DNA of 64,000 bases, from contig NZ_ASWO01000005.1 in the NCBI RefSeq assembly GCF_000407605.1, forward strand, positions 496,001-560,000, given 5' to 3'. This DNA is from Enterococcus sulfureus ATCC 49903. Lineage in GTDB: Bacteria; Bacillota; Bacilli; Lactobacillales; Enterococcaceae. Under the pieces are notes generated by a model that was not told where the DNA came from, did not search any database, and worked only from the letters and a program-made list of their open reading frames with translations. How positions within the stretch are numbered: the first letter of the stretch is position 1; every line of letters begins with the position of its first letter. The position numbers were made by a program, and so were the translations under genes. Positions 1-7,082 of the stretch are shown one piece after another.

Positions 1-29
1 TCTAATAAATTATAAATTTGATAATCCAT
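1..29 (-). CDS. 5' end of an unidentified gene leaving the window on the left
   Basis: An ATG at 29-27 on the minus strand opens a frame with no stop up to the window edge, giving nine codons (MDYQIYNLL). A GAGG lies five bases upstream of the ATG, and a promoter-like pair lies about 55 bases further up. Too little is visible to name a product. It is divergent from the acetyltransferase at 374. The ribosome binding site and promoter support it, but the frame is very short, so confidence is limited. Confidence 0.4.
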
Positions 30-81
30 AGATGCCTCAATCCTCCGTTTAAGTCGATTTTTGAAGTAATGGGTTATGTTT

Positions 82-110
82 ATTGTAATGGACTTTAGAA
101 TAAGGCACAA
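82..110 (-). promoter_or_regulatory. Putative promoter for the gene leaving the left edge
   Basis: On the minus strand TTGTGC (110-105) and TACAAT (87-82) are separated by 17 bases. This fits a sigma-A promoter pointing at the start codon at 29. Confidence 0.4.
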
Positions 111-373
111 ATATTAATGTTTATGACATTTGTTGATTAAAAAGAATTGGCTGGTTCATTTTGTTTAGTTCTTTTGATTTAATTTATTTTTATTTCGAAT
201 GCGATAATAGTTAAGAAATAACCAACTCTCTTGTTGCTTATTCGTGTGTTCTTTTATTTTTCTTTTATACAGCTCGTTATATTTTTTTATTTGATCTATT
301 GTGCTGTCACTCGTTTTTCTATATACTTAATACTCTTACTTTCCCTATTTTATGTACAGAAAGGTGGTTGCTT
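111..373. other. AT-rich intergenic region, no gene seen
   Basis: This stretch separates two divergent genes. It must carry the promoter of the acetyltransferase at 374, but I could not pick out a convincing -35/-10 pair. No structured RNA or repeat was seen. Confidence 0.4.
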
Positions 374-901
374 ATGAATTTAAAACAAGCAACGTCTCGA
401 GAATTAGCTGCTATTGAGACATTTTATGAAAAAACAATTCCTTTGATCGATCCAGATACCACTAGTTGGATTTTAGGTGTTTACCCTTCCATAGATAGCG
501 TTCTATCAGCCATCAATAAAAAAGAATTTTATTTATTCGTAGACGATTCAATGACGATTCTTGCTACGGTTATCTTAAATCATCAAGCGCATGAGAATTA
601 TCAAAAATTAACTTGGCTTACACAAAACACTACTGCGCACGATCATTTGATTGTGCATACTTTAATTGTCGACCAAACACGCAAAAATCAAGGAATTGGT
701 ACCAAATTGATGAAAGCCATTAAAACATACGCTCAAGATCTAGGTGTAGTCTCTATTCGTTTAGACACCGCTAAAACGAATCTTCCAGCACAACATTTAT
801 ATGAAAAGCAAGGATTTACTTATATCGGACAAGTAGATTTGCCAAAATTTGATCAAACTGGTGTTGATGAATGTGTGTGTTATGAATATCTTTTATCTTA
901 A
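374..901 (+). CDS. GNAT family N-acetyltransferase
   Basis: A 175-residue soluble protein of the Gcn5-related N-acetyltransferase superfamily, which moves the acetyl group of acetyl-CoA to an amine; the substrate cannot be told from sequence. The acetyl-CoA-binding motif A is visible around residues 103-110 (RKNQGIGT, the Q/RxxGxG/A signature). The later motif B resembles xxAxxLYEKxGF. The ATG at 374 was chosen because AGAAAGGTGG lies just upstream. The frame stays open to 299, but that segment codes for an unlikely hydrophobic start without a ribosome binding site. It stands alone and is followed by the antisense RNA locus. Confidence 0.8.
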   Translation: MNLKQATSRELAAIETFYEKTIPLIDPDTTSWILGVYPSIDSVLSAINKKEFYLFVDDSMTILATVILNHQAHENYQKLTWLTQNTTAHDHLIVHTLIVDQTRKNQGIGTKLMKAIKTYAQDLGVVSIRLDTAKTNLPAQHLYEKQGFTYIGQVDLPKFDQTGVDECVCYEYLLS

Positions 902-991
902 AAAATCAGAAAAAGTTTTTATAGACTATACCTCTATTTTTTTGCTTGATATTTTTAACGTAGTAAATTAGCCGATTTTTCTGAGAATAAA

Positions 992-1117
992 TAAAAAAAC
1001 CACCTTTACCAAGCGGCAAAGGCGGTCTTTTGTGCAAGGGCGGTTGCACGTAAGGAGCTAGTTATCATAAGTTTACTTATGTAAGACCATAAGCAAGTGA
1101 GCTAAAAACTAGCTACA
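992..1117 (-). ncRNA. Putative small antisense RNA, orphan antitoxin of a decayed type I toxin-antitoxin locus
   Basis: The RNA starts near 1116 from a consensus promoter and ends at a hairpin formed by 999-1010 and 1015-1026, followed on this strand by seven U residues. Read as plus-strand RNA the hairpin has two A-C mismatches. As minus-strand RNA the same positions form G-U pairs, so the stem is intact only in this direction. Inside are a GTGCAA/TTGCAC hairpin (1032-1049) and a long AGCTAGTT/AACTAGCT stem (1056-1063 with 1107-1114). From memory, this layout matches the antisense side of the holin-like toxin loci common in Lactobacillales. No intact small hydrophobic reading frame is seen on the plus strand at 901-998. 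Confidence 0.55.
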
Positions 1118-1122
1118 CTAAA

Positions 1123-1151
1123 ATTATATTTATCGACCCTAATTTTGTCAA
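1123..1151 (-). promoter_or_regulatory. Perfect consensus promoter of the antisense RNA
   Basis: On the minus strand TTGACA (1151-1146), a 17-base spacer and TATAAT (1128-1123) match the sigma-A consensus at every core position. No protein gene follows, so the promoter should drive the small RNA. The -35 box overlaps the edge of the palindrome at 1150-1189. Confidence 0.75.
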
Positions 1152-1189
1152 AATACTTACTTAAAGTTTAAACTTTAAGTAAGTATTTT
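1150..1189. terminator. 40-base perfect palindrome, bidirectional terminator of the SDR gene
   Basis: Bases 1150-1169 are the exact reverse complement of 1170-1189, with no unpaired loop bases. A T-rich run follows on the plus side. The palindrome lies just after the SDR stop codon, so it probably ends that transcript and insulates it from the antisense RNA promoter. Confidence 0.65.
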
Positions 1190-1198
1190 TTATTTTCA

Positions 1199-1981
1199 TT
1201 ATTTTTGTAGCACCTGATTTCTAGCAGAATTCCCTGAATAATCAAATTTAGCGCCACTCAATTCGAATTCATGTCGTTCACGGCTAACATATCCGACGAT
1301 TTGATCACTTTGGTAAAGTTCCCATAAAAATTCAGCTAGTTCTTCGCTTGTATGATATGTACCAAATGCTTTATCGTAATCATAGGACTCGACTTGATTT
1401 GCAACTGCTCCAAATTCTGTTTTTGTCGCTGCTGGTGCTAAGACTTTTGCTTTCATTTTGGCTTTGGTTTCATTTAACTCATGAGCCAATCCTTCTGTAA
1501 ATGCACTGACATAAAATTTTGTTCCACAATAAGTAATTGCAGTTGGAACGACTGTATATCCTCCTGCAGACGACACATTGATCAGTTGGGTTTGGTCAAC
1601 ATCTGCATATTTTTTGACAAATAGCATCGACAAAATAGTCACTGCTTCAATATTTAATCGTAAAAGCTGTTCGGTACGCATAAAGTCTTGATCTACTATA
1701 TGACTATACATCCCGACACCGGCATTATTGATCCATGTGTCGATAGATAAATGTTCGAGTTCATCAAACAATCGATAGCAATTTTTGATTTCACTCAAAT
1801 CGACGACTTTGATGATAACCTCACTATTTGGAAAATTCGTATTCAATGTTTCTTTTAGCTGTACTAATGCTTCTTTTCGTCTGGCAATTAAGATCAAATT
1901 TTTCCCTTGTGAAGCAAAAACACGCGCAGTAGCTTTCCCAATTCCTGCGCTAGCTCCGGTAATTACAGTATATGTTTTCAT
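1199..1981 (-). CDS. Short-chain dehydrogenase/reductase (SDR)
   Basis: A 260-residue classical SDR oxidoreductase, cytosolic and NAD(P)-dependent. The nucleotide-binding motif TGASAGIG sits at residues 8-15, a NNAG motif follows at about 85, and the catalytic YCGTK (YxxxK) is near 150. Its length is normal for the family. The substrate is unknown; the group resembles DltE/YqjQ-like reductases. The ATG at 1981 follows a strong AAGGGGGA ribosome binding site. The gene sits behind a MerR-type promoter and directly downstream of a MerR regulator on the same strand, so it is probably induced by the ligand that MerR protein senses, perhaps an aldehyde or other electrophile (inference). Confidence 0.85.
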   Translation of the reverse strand: MKTYTVITGASAGIGKATARVFASQGKNLILIARRKEALVQLKETLNTNFPNSEVIIKVVDLSEIKNCYRLFDELEHLSIDTWINNAGVGMYSHIVDQDFMRTEQLLRLNIEAVTILSMLFVKKYADVDQTQLINVSSAGGYTVVPTAITYCGTKFYVSAFTEGLAHELNETKAKMKAKVLAPAATKTEFGAVANQVESYDYDKAFGTYHTSEELAEFLWELYQSDQIVGYVSRERHEFELSGAKFDYSGNSARNQVLQK

Positions 1982-1983
1982 AT

Positions 1984-2050
1984 TGATTCCCCCTTAGTTG
2001 TTAAAGAGAATGATACATCCTGGAGCACACTCCAGGTCAAGGGGGAATCA
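1984..2050 (-). promoter_or_regulatory. MerR-type promoter and operator nested inside an SD-sequestering inverted repeat
   Basis: On the minus strand TTGACC (2040-2035) and TATCAT (2015-2010) have a 19-base spacer, the long spacing typical of MerR-activated promoters. The spacer region carries CCTGGAG/CTCCAGG (2019-2025 and 2030-2036), a perfect 7+4+7 operator. Outside it a perfect 12-base inverted repeat (1984-1995 with 2039-2050) includes the SDR ribosome binding site. Confidence 0.75.
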
Positions 2051-2066
2051 CAACTTTTTTTATCGT

Positions 2067-2441
2067 TTATGAGATTTGAGTATTTTTGGTTAGCATTTCT
2101 TGATACAGCGCAATTTTTTTATCTAAAAAGGCTAAATTGTTCGCGAGTTCTTGCTGTTTATCTAGTAAAACACTCGTTTGTTGCGTTAACAATACCAAGC
2201 GTTCTTCTATGGTTTCTTCTCCTTGTTCCCGCAGTTTAGCATACGTTTTAATATCGGCTAAACGCATTCCTGTTTCTTTTAATCGTTTAATAAATTCGAT
2301 CCATTTAATGTCTGTCTCATCGAATACACGCCGATTATTTGAATCACGTTTCGGGATAATCAAGCCTTCTTTTTCGTAGTAGCGTAATGTGTCAATTGAA
2401 AGCTCAATCTTTTCAGACGTTTGACCAATTGTATAGCACAT
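2067..2441 (-). CDS. MerR family transcriptional regulator
   Basis: A protein of about 124 residues with an N-terminal winged helix-turn-helix (YTIGQ, then DTLRYYEKEGL) characteristic of MerR proteins, a second helix pair (IKWIEFIKRLKETGM) and a C-terminal coiled coil. There is no cysteine-rich metal loop, so it groups with the AdhR/NmlR/YhdM-like regulators rather than metal sensors. The ATG at 2441 was preferred because GAGGGAAGTG precedes it; an in-frame ATG at 2459 has a poorer site. It lies upstream of the SDR gene, whose promoter has the matching 19-base spacer and dyad. That makes it the likely activator of that gene, by twisting the promoter. Confidence 0.8.
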   Translation of the reverse strand: MCYTIGQTSEKIELSIDTLRYYEKEGLIIPKRDSNNRRVFDETDIKWIEFIKRLKETGMRLADIKTYAKLREQGEETIEERLVLLTQQTSVLLDKQQELANNLAFLDKKIALYQEMLTKNTQIS

Positions 2442-2558
2442 TTTATTCACTTCCCTCATCCTATTTCTTTTCTCATATTATCTTGAATCTCATTTTAGCG
2501 CAAATCAATACGAAATAAAGATTATTTGATATACTTAAAGAAAAAGGAGTGAGAAAAA

Positions 2559-3437
2559 ATGAAATCTTATCATTGGGTTTTATTAGGAATAGGTTCTATC
2601 GGATTAGGAGTAAGTAGTCCCGTTGCAGCTAGTGAGATGCATCGCGTGTACAATCCAAATAGCGGTGAACATTTTTATACTGCAAGTACAATCGAATCGC
2701 AAAATTTGATTTCTTTAGGATGGAAAGATGAAGGAATTGGTTGGTATGCTCCAGAAGTTGGAGAAGATGTTTACCGACTTTACAACCCAAATACTGGAGA
2801 TCATCATTATACCTTAACAAATGCTGAAAAAGAATTTTTGCTCACTAAAGGTTGGAAAGATGAAGGAATCGGCTGGAAATCAGATACTCGTAAAGAAATT
2901 CCAATCTACCGTGCTTATAACCCAAATGCAAAATCTGGTAGTCATAACTATACAAGCAGTTTAAATGAACAAGCACACTTAGCTTCAGTAGGATGGAAAA
3001 GCGAAGGAATCGGCTGGTATGGACAAAATCCTGAAGGTGATGGAGAGCTCTACCCTGAAATTACGAAACAACTTTTGAACGGTAAATCTTGGTATGAAGG
3101 AGCTTCAGTTGATATCCTGATGCAGCCAAGACAAGGCTTTAAAAACGAAAAATTTTATAATTTGTTAGGTCAATCATTTGATTATACGATCACGTCTTCT
3201 GAAAAAGAAGTATATTCTATTTTAGATTATCGTCAAAATAGTACGGTTTCAGTTGATGTCACCACTCAGCTTCTTATCCCTAAAGTAGATGCATATGGTA
3301 ATAAAAAAACCGATACGTTTCTTCTATACTATAAATCAGATGGTACCTTGATGATTGCGTATAGTACAGACACAACAAATACTCATGCTACTTATATCGG
3401 TTTTCCTTTAGAAAATGTCTCGTTATTGTCAAACTAA
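2559..3437 (+). CDS. Secreted protein with three DUF5648-type repeats
   Basis: A 292-residue protein with a signal peptide (positive start, hydrophobic core at residues 7-20, probable cleavage after the Ala-Ala near 23-24). Three repeats of about 37 residues follow, at about 28-64, 71-107 and 116-154. Each has a YNPNxGxHxYT start and a GWKxEGIGW end, the pattern of the DUF5648 repeats found in secreted and cell-wall proteins of Gram-positive bacteria. The last 130 residues form a separate, unrecognised domain, probably beta-rich. No LPxTG anchor is seen, so it is probably released. AAAGGAG precedes the start. It is the first gene of a tight operon ending at 4617. The function is unknown; carbohydrate binding is only a guess. 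Confidence 0.75.
   Translation: MKSYHWVLLGIGSIGLGVSSPVAASEMHRVYNPNSGEHFYTASTIESQNLISLGWKDEGIGWYAPEVGEDVYRLYNPNTGDHHYTLTNAEKEFLLTKGWKDEGIGWKSDTRKEIPIYRAYNPNAKSGSHNYTSSLNEQAHLASVGWKSEGIGWYGQNPEGDGELYPEITKQLLNGKSWYEGASVDILMQPRQGFKNEKFYNLLGQSFDYTITSSEKEVYSILDYRQNSTVSVDVTTQLLIPKVDAYGNKKTDTFLLYYKSDGTLMIAYSTDTTNTHATYIGFPLENVSLLSN
2640..3020 (+). repeat. Three tandem coding repeats (DUF5648 type)
   Basis: These are three in-frame units of about 110-117 bases within the secreted protein gene, recognised at the protein level by the recurring YNPN...HxYT...GWKxEGIGW pattern. They have diverged in DNA sequence, so this is not a recent duplication. Confidence 0.7.
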
Positions 3438-3460
3438 GACTGGAAAAGGAGCAATAGATC

Positions 3461-3754
3461 ATGAACAAACTGACTTGGTATGCAAGTAGACAAGAGCGTT
3501 CTGAAGCAACAATTACTATTTTGATGGATCTAATCAGGGAGTTACACGAACCCAATACAGCACCACTACGAGAATTATTTGCCGAGTATGTCACTGCATT
3601 GTCTGATGAATCTAACTCGATTTTGATTATATTGAATCGACTTCAATTAGATAGCGCTAACTGCTTAATACACCACAACATTACCTTAACAAAAGAAAAT
3701 CAAGCACGAATGCAACAGATCCGAAAATTAAGTGAAATCCGTTACGGAAATTAA
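3461..3754 (+). CDS. Orphan class IIa bacteriocin immunity protein
   Basis: A 97-residue cytosolic four-helix protein resembling the mundticin/enterocin CRL35-type immunity proteins (EntA_Immun family). It shows the family's MxxLxW start, the central helix with ILNRLQL and the C-terminal IRKLSEIRYGN, close to the usual SxIRYGY ending. Such proteins block pediocin-like bacteriocins at the mannose-PTS receptor of the producing cell. No YGNGV bacteriocin precursor or dedicated transporter is found nearby, so it is probably a defensive orphan. AAAAGGAG lies eight bases or so before the ATG. It follows the secreted repeat protein by 23 bases and precedes the DUF6176 gene by 12, implying one mRNA. 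Confidence 0.75.
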   Translation: MNKLTWYASRQERSEATITILMDLIRELHEPNTAPLRELFAEYVTALSDESNSILIILNRLQLDSANCLIHHNITLTKENQARMQQIRKLSEIRYGN

Positions 3755-3766
3755 AGGAGAAATTAG

Positions 3767-4120
3767 ATGCCAACAGTTGAATTGACACGTTTTCGGGTTC
3801 TTCCTGATAAGACCCAGCTCGTGGATGAATGGCTCTTGTTTTTAAACGAACATATGCAAGAGACATTACTTACATTGGAAGCGGAAAAAATGTATATTGA
3901 AACTATTTTTCGAGAAGTATTAGACGGATATGAATATCTTTACTGGTACTCTGTCCAAGGAGAAAATGGACAAGCAGTCGAAGATTCGCAGCACTGGATC
4001 GATAAAAAGCATCTAGAGTACTGGAATAAGTGTATTGACAAAACCTTTCGTCCAGTAGATTTAACTCCTGAAGTGATTATGATTCCAGAGAAAATAAAAT
4101 ACGCTATGAATGAAACGTGA
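3767..4120 (+). CDS. DUF6176 family protein, function unknown
   Basis: A 117-residue soluble protein. Its start (VELTRFRVLPDKTQLVDEW) and the central YEYLYWYSVQGE followed by a conserved-looking acidic and aromatic tail resemble the DUF6176 family. There is no signal peptide or membrane segment. The fold may be a small ferredoxin-like barrel similar to monooxygenase-type proteins, which is inference only. It is third in the operon, and its end overlaps the region of the next start. AAAGGAG precedes the ATG. Confidence 0.6.
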   Translation: MPTVELTRFRVLPDKTQLVDEWLLFLNEHMQETLLTLEAEKMYIETIFREVLDGYEYLYWYSVQGENGQAVEDSQHWIDKKHLEYWNKCIDKTFRPVDLTPEVIMIPEKIKYAMNET

Positions 4121-4130
4121 GGATATGAAG

Positions 4131-4610
4131 ATGACGATTCGACCTGTAACCGAAAAAAATTGGCGTGAGATCATCGCTCTAGATGTCGCCTCTTCTCAAA
4201 AAGACTTTATAGAGCCAAATAGTCATTCTCTACTTGAAGCTTATTTTGATCATCATTTTGCTTGGCAGCCTTTTGGGTTGTATACAGATGATCGATTAGT
4301 TGGGTTTGCTATGATCGGCGCATACCAACAAAAAGAACAGTTTATTTGGTTAGACCGTTTTATGATTGATCAACATGCTCAAAGCAAAGGATACGGCACT
4401 TTATTTATTCAAGAACTGCTCACTTTCATTTCAAAAAACTGGGTAGTAAAAACTGTCGTCTTAAGTATCCATCCCAACAATGAGACGGCAGCTCTATTTT
4501 ATACACAGATTGGCTTTGTGGATACAACTGAATTCGATCCAGAAAATGGTGAGCGATTATTTGTCTACACGTATTCAGATAGAAAAGAAAATACCTCACA
4601 TAAACCGTGA
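4131..4610 (+). CDS. GNAT acetyltransferase, BltD/SpeG-like (diamine or spermidine)
   Basis: A 159-residue N-acetyltransferase. Motif A reads QSKGYGTLFI (Q/RxxGxG) at about residues 83-92, and the C-terminal motif reads NNETAALFYTQIGF. Overall it resembles the BltD-type polyamine acetyltransferases, though the exact substrate is uncertain. The ATG at 4131 is preferred over in-frame ATGs at 4110 and 4125 because GTGAGG sits eight bases upstream. It is the last gene of the four-gene operon. Its stop codon lies inside the terminator hairpin. Confidence 0.75.
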   Translation: MTIRPVTEKNWREIIALDVASSQKDFIEPNSHSLLEAYFDHHFAWQPFGLYTDDRLVGFAMIGAYQQKEQFIWLDRFMIDQHAQSKGYGTLFIQELLTFISKNWVVKTVVLSIHPNNETAALFYTQIGFVDTTEFDPENGERLFVYTYSDRKENTSHKP

Positions 4611-4620
4611 GGTATTTTTT
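4589..4620 (+). terminator. Rho-independent terminator of the 2559-4610 operon
   Basis: AAATACCTCAC (4589-4599) pairs with GTGAGGTATTT (4607-4617) and a T run follows. The stop codon of the acetyltransferase (4608-4610) is in the right arm. Confidence 0.85.
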
Positions 4621-4830
4621 ACAATTGAATATGAGACAGAAAACGTTCAACATCTTGGTAGCATAGTCACTAATCGAGGTTATTCAGACTGGGCAATGAC
4701 CGTTATTGATGCTTCTATTACAGAAATTTGGTATCGTTTTAGTCGTAGACAAGCTGATTTTTATATTGAGTCTTCATTTGATGGCTTACATTTTACTCAA
4801 ATGCGAATATGCCACATGGAGTTAGAGTAA
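4613..4830 (+). pseudogene. Fragment of a DUF1349 (concanavalin-like) protein gene
   Basis: Reading in the frame that ends at 4830 gives about 72 residues with the middle part of a DUF1349 protein: IEYETENVQHLGS, VTNRGYSDWA, YRFSRRQADFYIE, then FDGLHFTQMRICHME. Family members are about 180-190 residues. The first 90 or so and the last 40 are missing, and there is no start codon with a ribosome binding site. The fragment runs straight into the terminator on its left and ends inside the 3' end of ribH on the opposite strand. It looks like a deletion scar where the riboflavin operon meets the accessory operon. Confidence 0.7.
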
Positions 4831-5280
4831 TGCTGTCAAACTCATCATTTCAAGTAATCCTTGGGCGACTTCGCTTCCTTTATTTCCAGATTTTGTCCCC
4901 GCTCGTTCGATCGCTTGTTCGATTGTCTCAGTAGTTAAGACACCAAATACTACGGGAATTTGAGCTTGTAAGCCCACTTGAGCAACCCCTTTTGCAACTT
5001 CATTGGTGACTAGATCATAATGGCTCGTTGCACCTCTAATGACTGCACCTAAAGTAATGATTCCATCGTAATCTTTTTTAGTCACGATTTGTTTTGTGAT
5101 AAAAGGAATCTCAAATGCACCTGGTACCCAATAAACATCAATTTGTTCCTTTTCTATCCCATGGCGAATCAAATTATCCATCGCACCACTCAATAATTTA
5201 GATGTGATAAATTCGTTGAATCTTGCTACAACAATTGCTACCTTTTGATGGTTACCTTGATATTGTCCTTCATAAATCAT
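4822..5280 (-). CDS. ribH: 6,7-dimethyl-8-ribityllumazine synthase
   Basis: This 152-residue enzyme condenses 5-amino-6-ribitylaminouracil with 3,4-dihydroxy-2-butanone 4-phosphate, the penultimate step to riboflavin. Characteristic segments are [13 protein letters not shown], the [10 protein letters not shown] loop, [12 protein letters not shown] with the catalytic histidine, and VFGVLTTET. The ATG at 5280 has GGAGG eight bases upstream; the frame extends back to a TTG, but that codon lies within the ribosome binding site. It is the last gene of the rib operon. Its 3' end overlaps the tail of the DUF1349 fragment by nine bases. Confidence 0.96.
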   Translation of the reverse strand: MIYEGQYQGNHQKVAIVVARFNEFITSKLLSGAMDNLIRHGIEKEQIDVYWVPGAFEIPFITKQIVTKKDYDGIITLGAVIRGATSHYDLVTNEVAKGVAQVGLQAQIPVVFGVLTTETIEQAIERAGTKSGNKGSEVAQGLLEMMSLTALL

Positions 5281-5296
5281 TTTTTCTACCTCCAAA

Positions 5297-6472
5297 TTAG
5301 TGAATCGTTAATTCATGATGAAATTTTTCTTTTTTTGTTACTAAATAATGATGATTGTGCGGATGAGGATTAACTTGTAAAGGGATTCTTTGATCAACTT
5401 GGATTCCCATTTTTTCAAGTTCATGTACTTTATCTGGATTATTTGTCATCAGTTGAATCCTTGTCACACCGATTTCGTTTAGCATAGTTGCAGCAAATGA
5501 ATACGTTCGTTCATCTGGTAAAAAACCAAGAGCGATATTGGCTTCGTAAGTATCCATTCCAGCTTCTTGCAGCTGATAAGCACGTAACTTATTCTTCAAT
5601 CCGATACCTCTACCTTCTTGTCGTAAATAAAGAAGAACACCTCGTCCAGCTTGTTCGATTTTTTCCATAGCAAGCTGTAATTGTTCCCCGCAATCACAAC
5701 GTAAAGAGCCAAACACATCACCCGTTAAACATTCAGAGTGCACTCTGACTAAAATTGGATCAGTAGATTCTTGCTCTAATCCTTTAGATAACGCTAGATG
5801 TTCTCGATGTTCCTCATCTTCGAATAGTTGTAAAGTGAACTCTCCTACTTTTGAAGGAAGCGATACCTTAATTAATGTATTTTGTAGATAATGGACCAAT
5901 TCATCAATAGTAATCAGTGGTAATTCCCATTCTTTTGCGAGTTGTTGCAATTCAGCTTTACGAGCCATTGTCCCGTCAGCCGATAAGATCTCACAAATAT
6001 AAGCAGCTTCTGTCGCTTGTGCTAATTTTGCTAAGTCGATAGCAGCTTCTGTATGCCCTCGTCTAAAACGCACACCACCTGGTTTTGCAATCAAAGGAAA
6101 GACATGTCCGGGACGATGAAAATCAGTGGGTTGTGTTGCGTGATTGGCTAGCGCTTGAATTGTTTGTGCGCGTTCTATCGCTGAAATTCCAGTATGGGTA
6201 GAAATATGATCGATACTGATCGTAAAAGCGGTTTGAAAGCTATCTGTATTTTGTTCAACCATCTCCGATAATTTGAACTGTTGTGCAATTTTTTCAGATA
6301 TTGGCGCACAGATCAACCCTCGTCCATGCGTGGCCATAAAATTAATCGATTCAGCTGTGGCATAATCAGCTAAACCAATCAAATCTCCTTCTGCTTCCCG
6401 ATCTTCATCATCAGCTACAATAATCAAGCCACCTTTTTTTAACCATTGAACCGCCTGTTCTATTTTATTCAT
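5297..6472 (-). CDS. ribBA: Bifunctional DHBP synthase / GTP cyclohydrolase II
   Basis: A 391-residue fusion supplying both riboflavin precursors. Residues 1 to about 200 are 3,4-dihydroxy-2-butanone 4-phosphate synthase, with [11 protein letters not shown] near the start and the RRGHTEAA segment. The rest is GTP cyclohydrolase II, with the zinc ligands in [18 protein letters not shown] and the [10 protein letters not shown] motif. The ATG at 6472 follows AAAGGAG and overlaps the end of ribE by eight bases, suggesting translational coupling. An upstream in-frame ATG at 6526 lies deep inside ribE and lacks a site. Confidence 0.96.
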   Translation of the reverse strand: MNKIEQAVQWLKKGGLIIVADDEDREAEGDLIGLADYATAESINFMATHGRGLICAPISEKIAQQFKLSEMVEQNTDSFQTAFTISIDHISTHTGISAIERAQTIQALANHATQPTDFHRPGHVFPLIAKPGGVRFRRGHTEAAIDLAKLAQATEAAYICEILSADGTMARKAELQQLAKEWELPLITIDELVHYLQNTLIKVSLPSKVGEFTLQLFEDEEHREHLALSKGLEQESTDPILVRVHSECLTGDVFGSLRCDCGEQLQLAMEKIEQAGRGVLLYLRQEGRGIGLKNKLRAYQLQEAGMDTYEANIALGFLPDERTYSFAATMLNEIGVTRIQLMTNNPDKVHELEKMGIQVDQRIPLQVNPHPHNHHYLVTKKEKFHHELTIH

Positions 6473-7082
6473 AAACAGTCTCCTTTGCTTGCATACGCTT
6501 TTGTTGTACCTCCACATATTTGCCAATCATATCCGTTTCAAGATTCACAGATTCCCCAATGACTAACTCTCCTAACGTAGTTAGATGACTAGAATGTGGA
6601 ATAAGACTAACTGAAAATTTATTTGTCGTCGTCTGCGTAATCGTTAAACTTACACCTTGAATGGCAATCGATCCTTGAGCAATAAGTTGCCCGTTTAGCT
6701 TTGGTGGATAAGAAAACGTAAGGATCGTAGCATGATCCAGTATTTTTTTATCTAGTAAACGAGTTGTCGTATCAATATGCCCTGCTACAAAATGTCCTTC
6801 AAAGCGCTGGTTTTGTTGCATTGCACGTTCTAAATTTACTTTATCGCCAATTTTACTGGCCTGAAAAGTCGTTCGTTTTACTGTTTCAGGCATAATCAGT
6901 ACGGTAAATGTCGTTTCTGTACAATGGATTGCCGTTAAGCAAGCTCCATTAATCGCCATACTATCGCCAATATTATAATCAAGTAGTAGCTGACGTGAAG
7001 CCTCACACGTGATCTCCATACTTGAGGCATACCGTTTTATTCGACGTATTATCCCAATTTCCGCAATCAGGCCTGTAAACAT
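6465..7082 (-). CDS. ribE: Riboflavin synthase alpha subunit
   Basis: A 205-residue enzyme that dismutates two lumazine molecules into riboflavin and the pyrimidine precursor. It begins with the family's MFTGLI and has two homologous lumazine-binding barrels: MAINGACLTA with the GHFVAGHID region in the first, and IQGVSLTIT in the second. The start overlaps the end of ribD by 16 bases, and the end overlaps ribBA. It is the second gene of the operon. Confidence 0.96.
   Translation of the reverse strand: MFTGLIAEIGIIRRIKRYASSMEITCEASRQLLLDYNIGDSMAINGACLTAIHCTETTFTVLIMPETVKRTTFQASKIGDKVNLERAMQQNQRFEGHFVAGHIDTTTRLLDKKILDHATILTFSYPPKLNGQLIAQGSIAIQGVSLTITQTTTNKFSVSLIPHSSHLTTLGELVIGESVNLETDMIGKYVEVQQKRMQAKETVYE

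Noticed and set aside
901-998. An intact holin-like toxin on the plus strand.
   Set aside because: All three frames are broken by stops and no ATG with a ribosome binding site exists between 901 and 998.
2559-4610. A class IIa bacteriocin precursor next to the immunity gene.
   Set aside because: No YGNGV or double-glycine leader peptide frame is present on either strand, nor a dedicated transporter or sensor pair.
4480-4830. A 116-residue gene starting at ATG 4480.
   Set aside because: Its first 45 residues lie inside the acetyltransferase in another frame and look non-coding; only the DUF1349 fragment after 4613 has family similarity.
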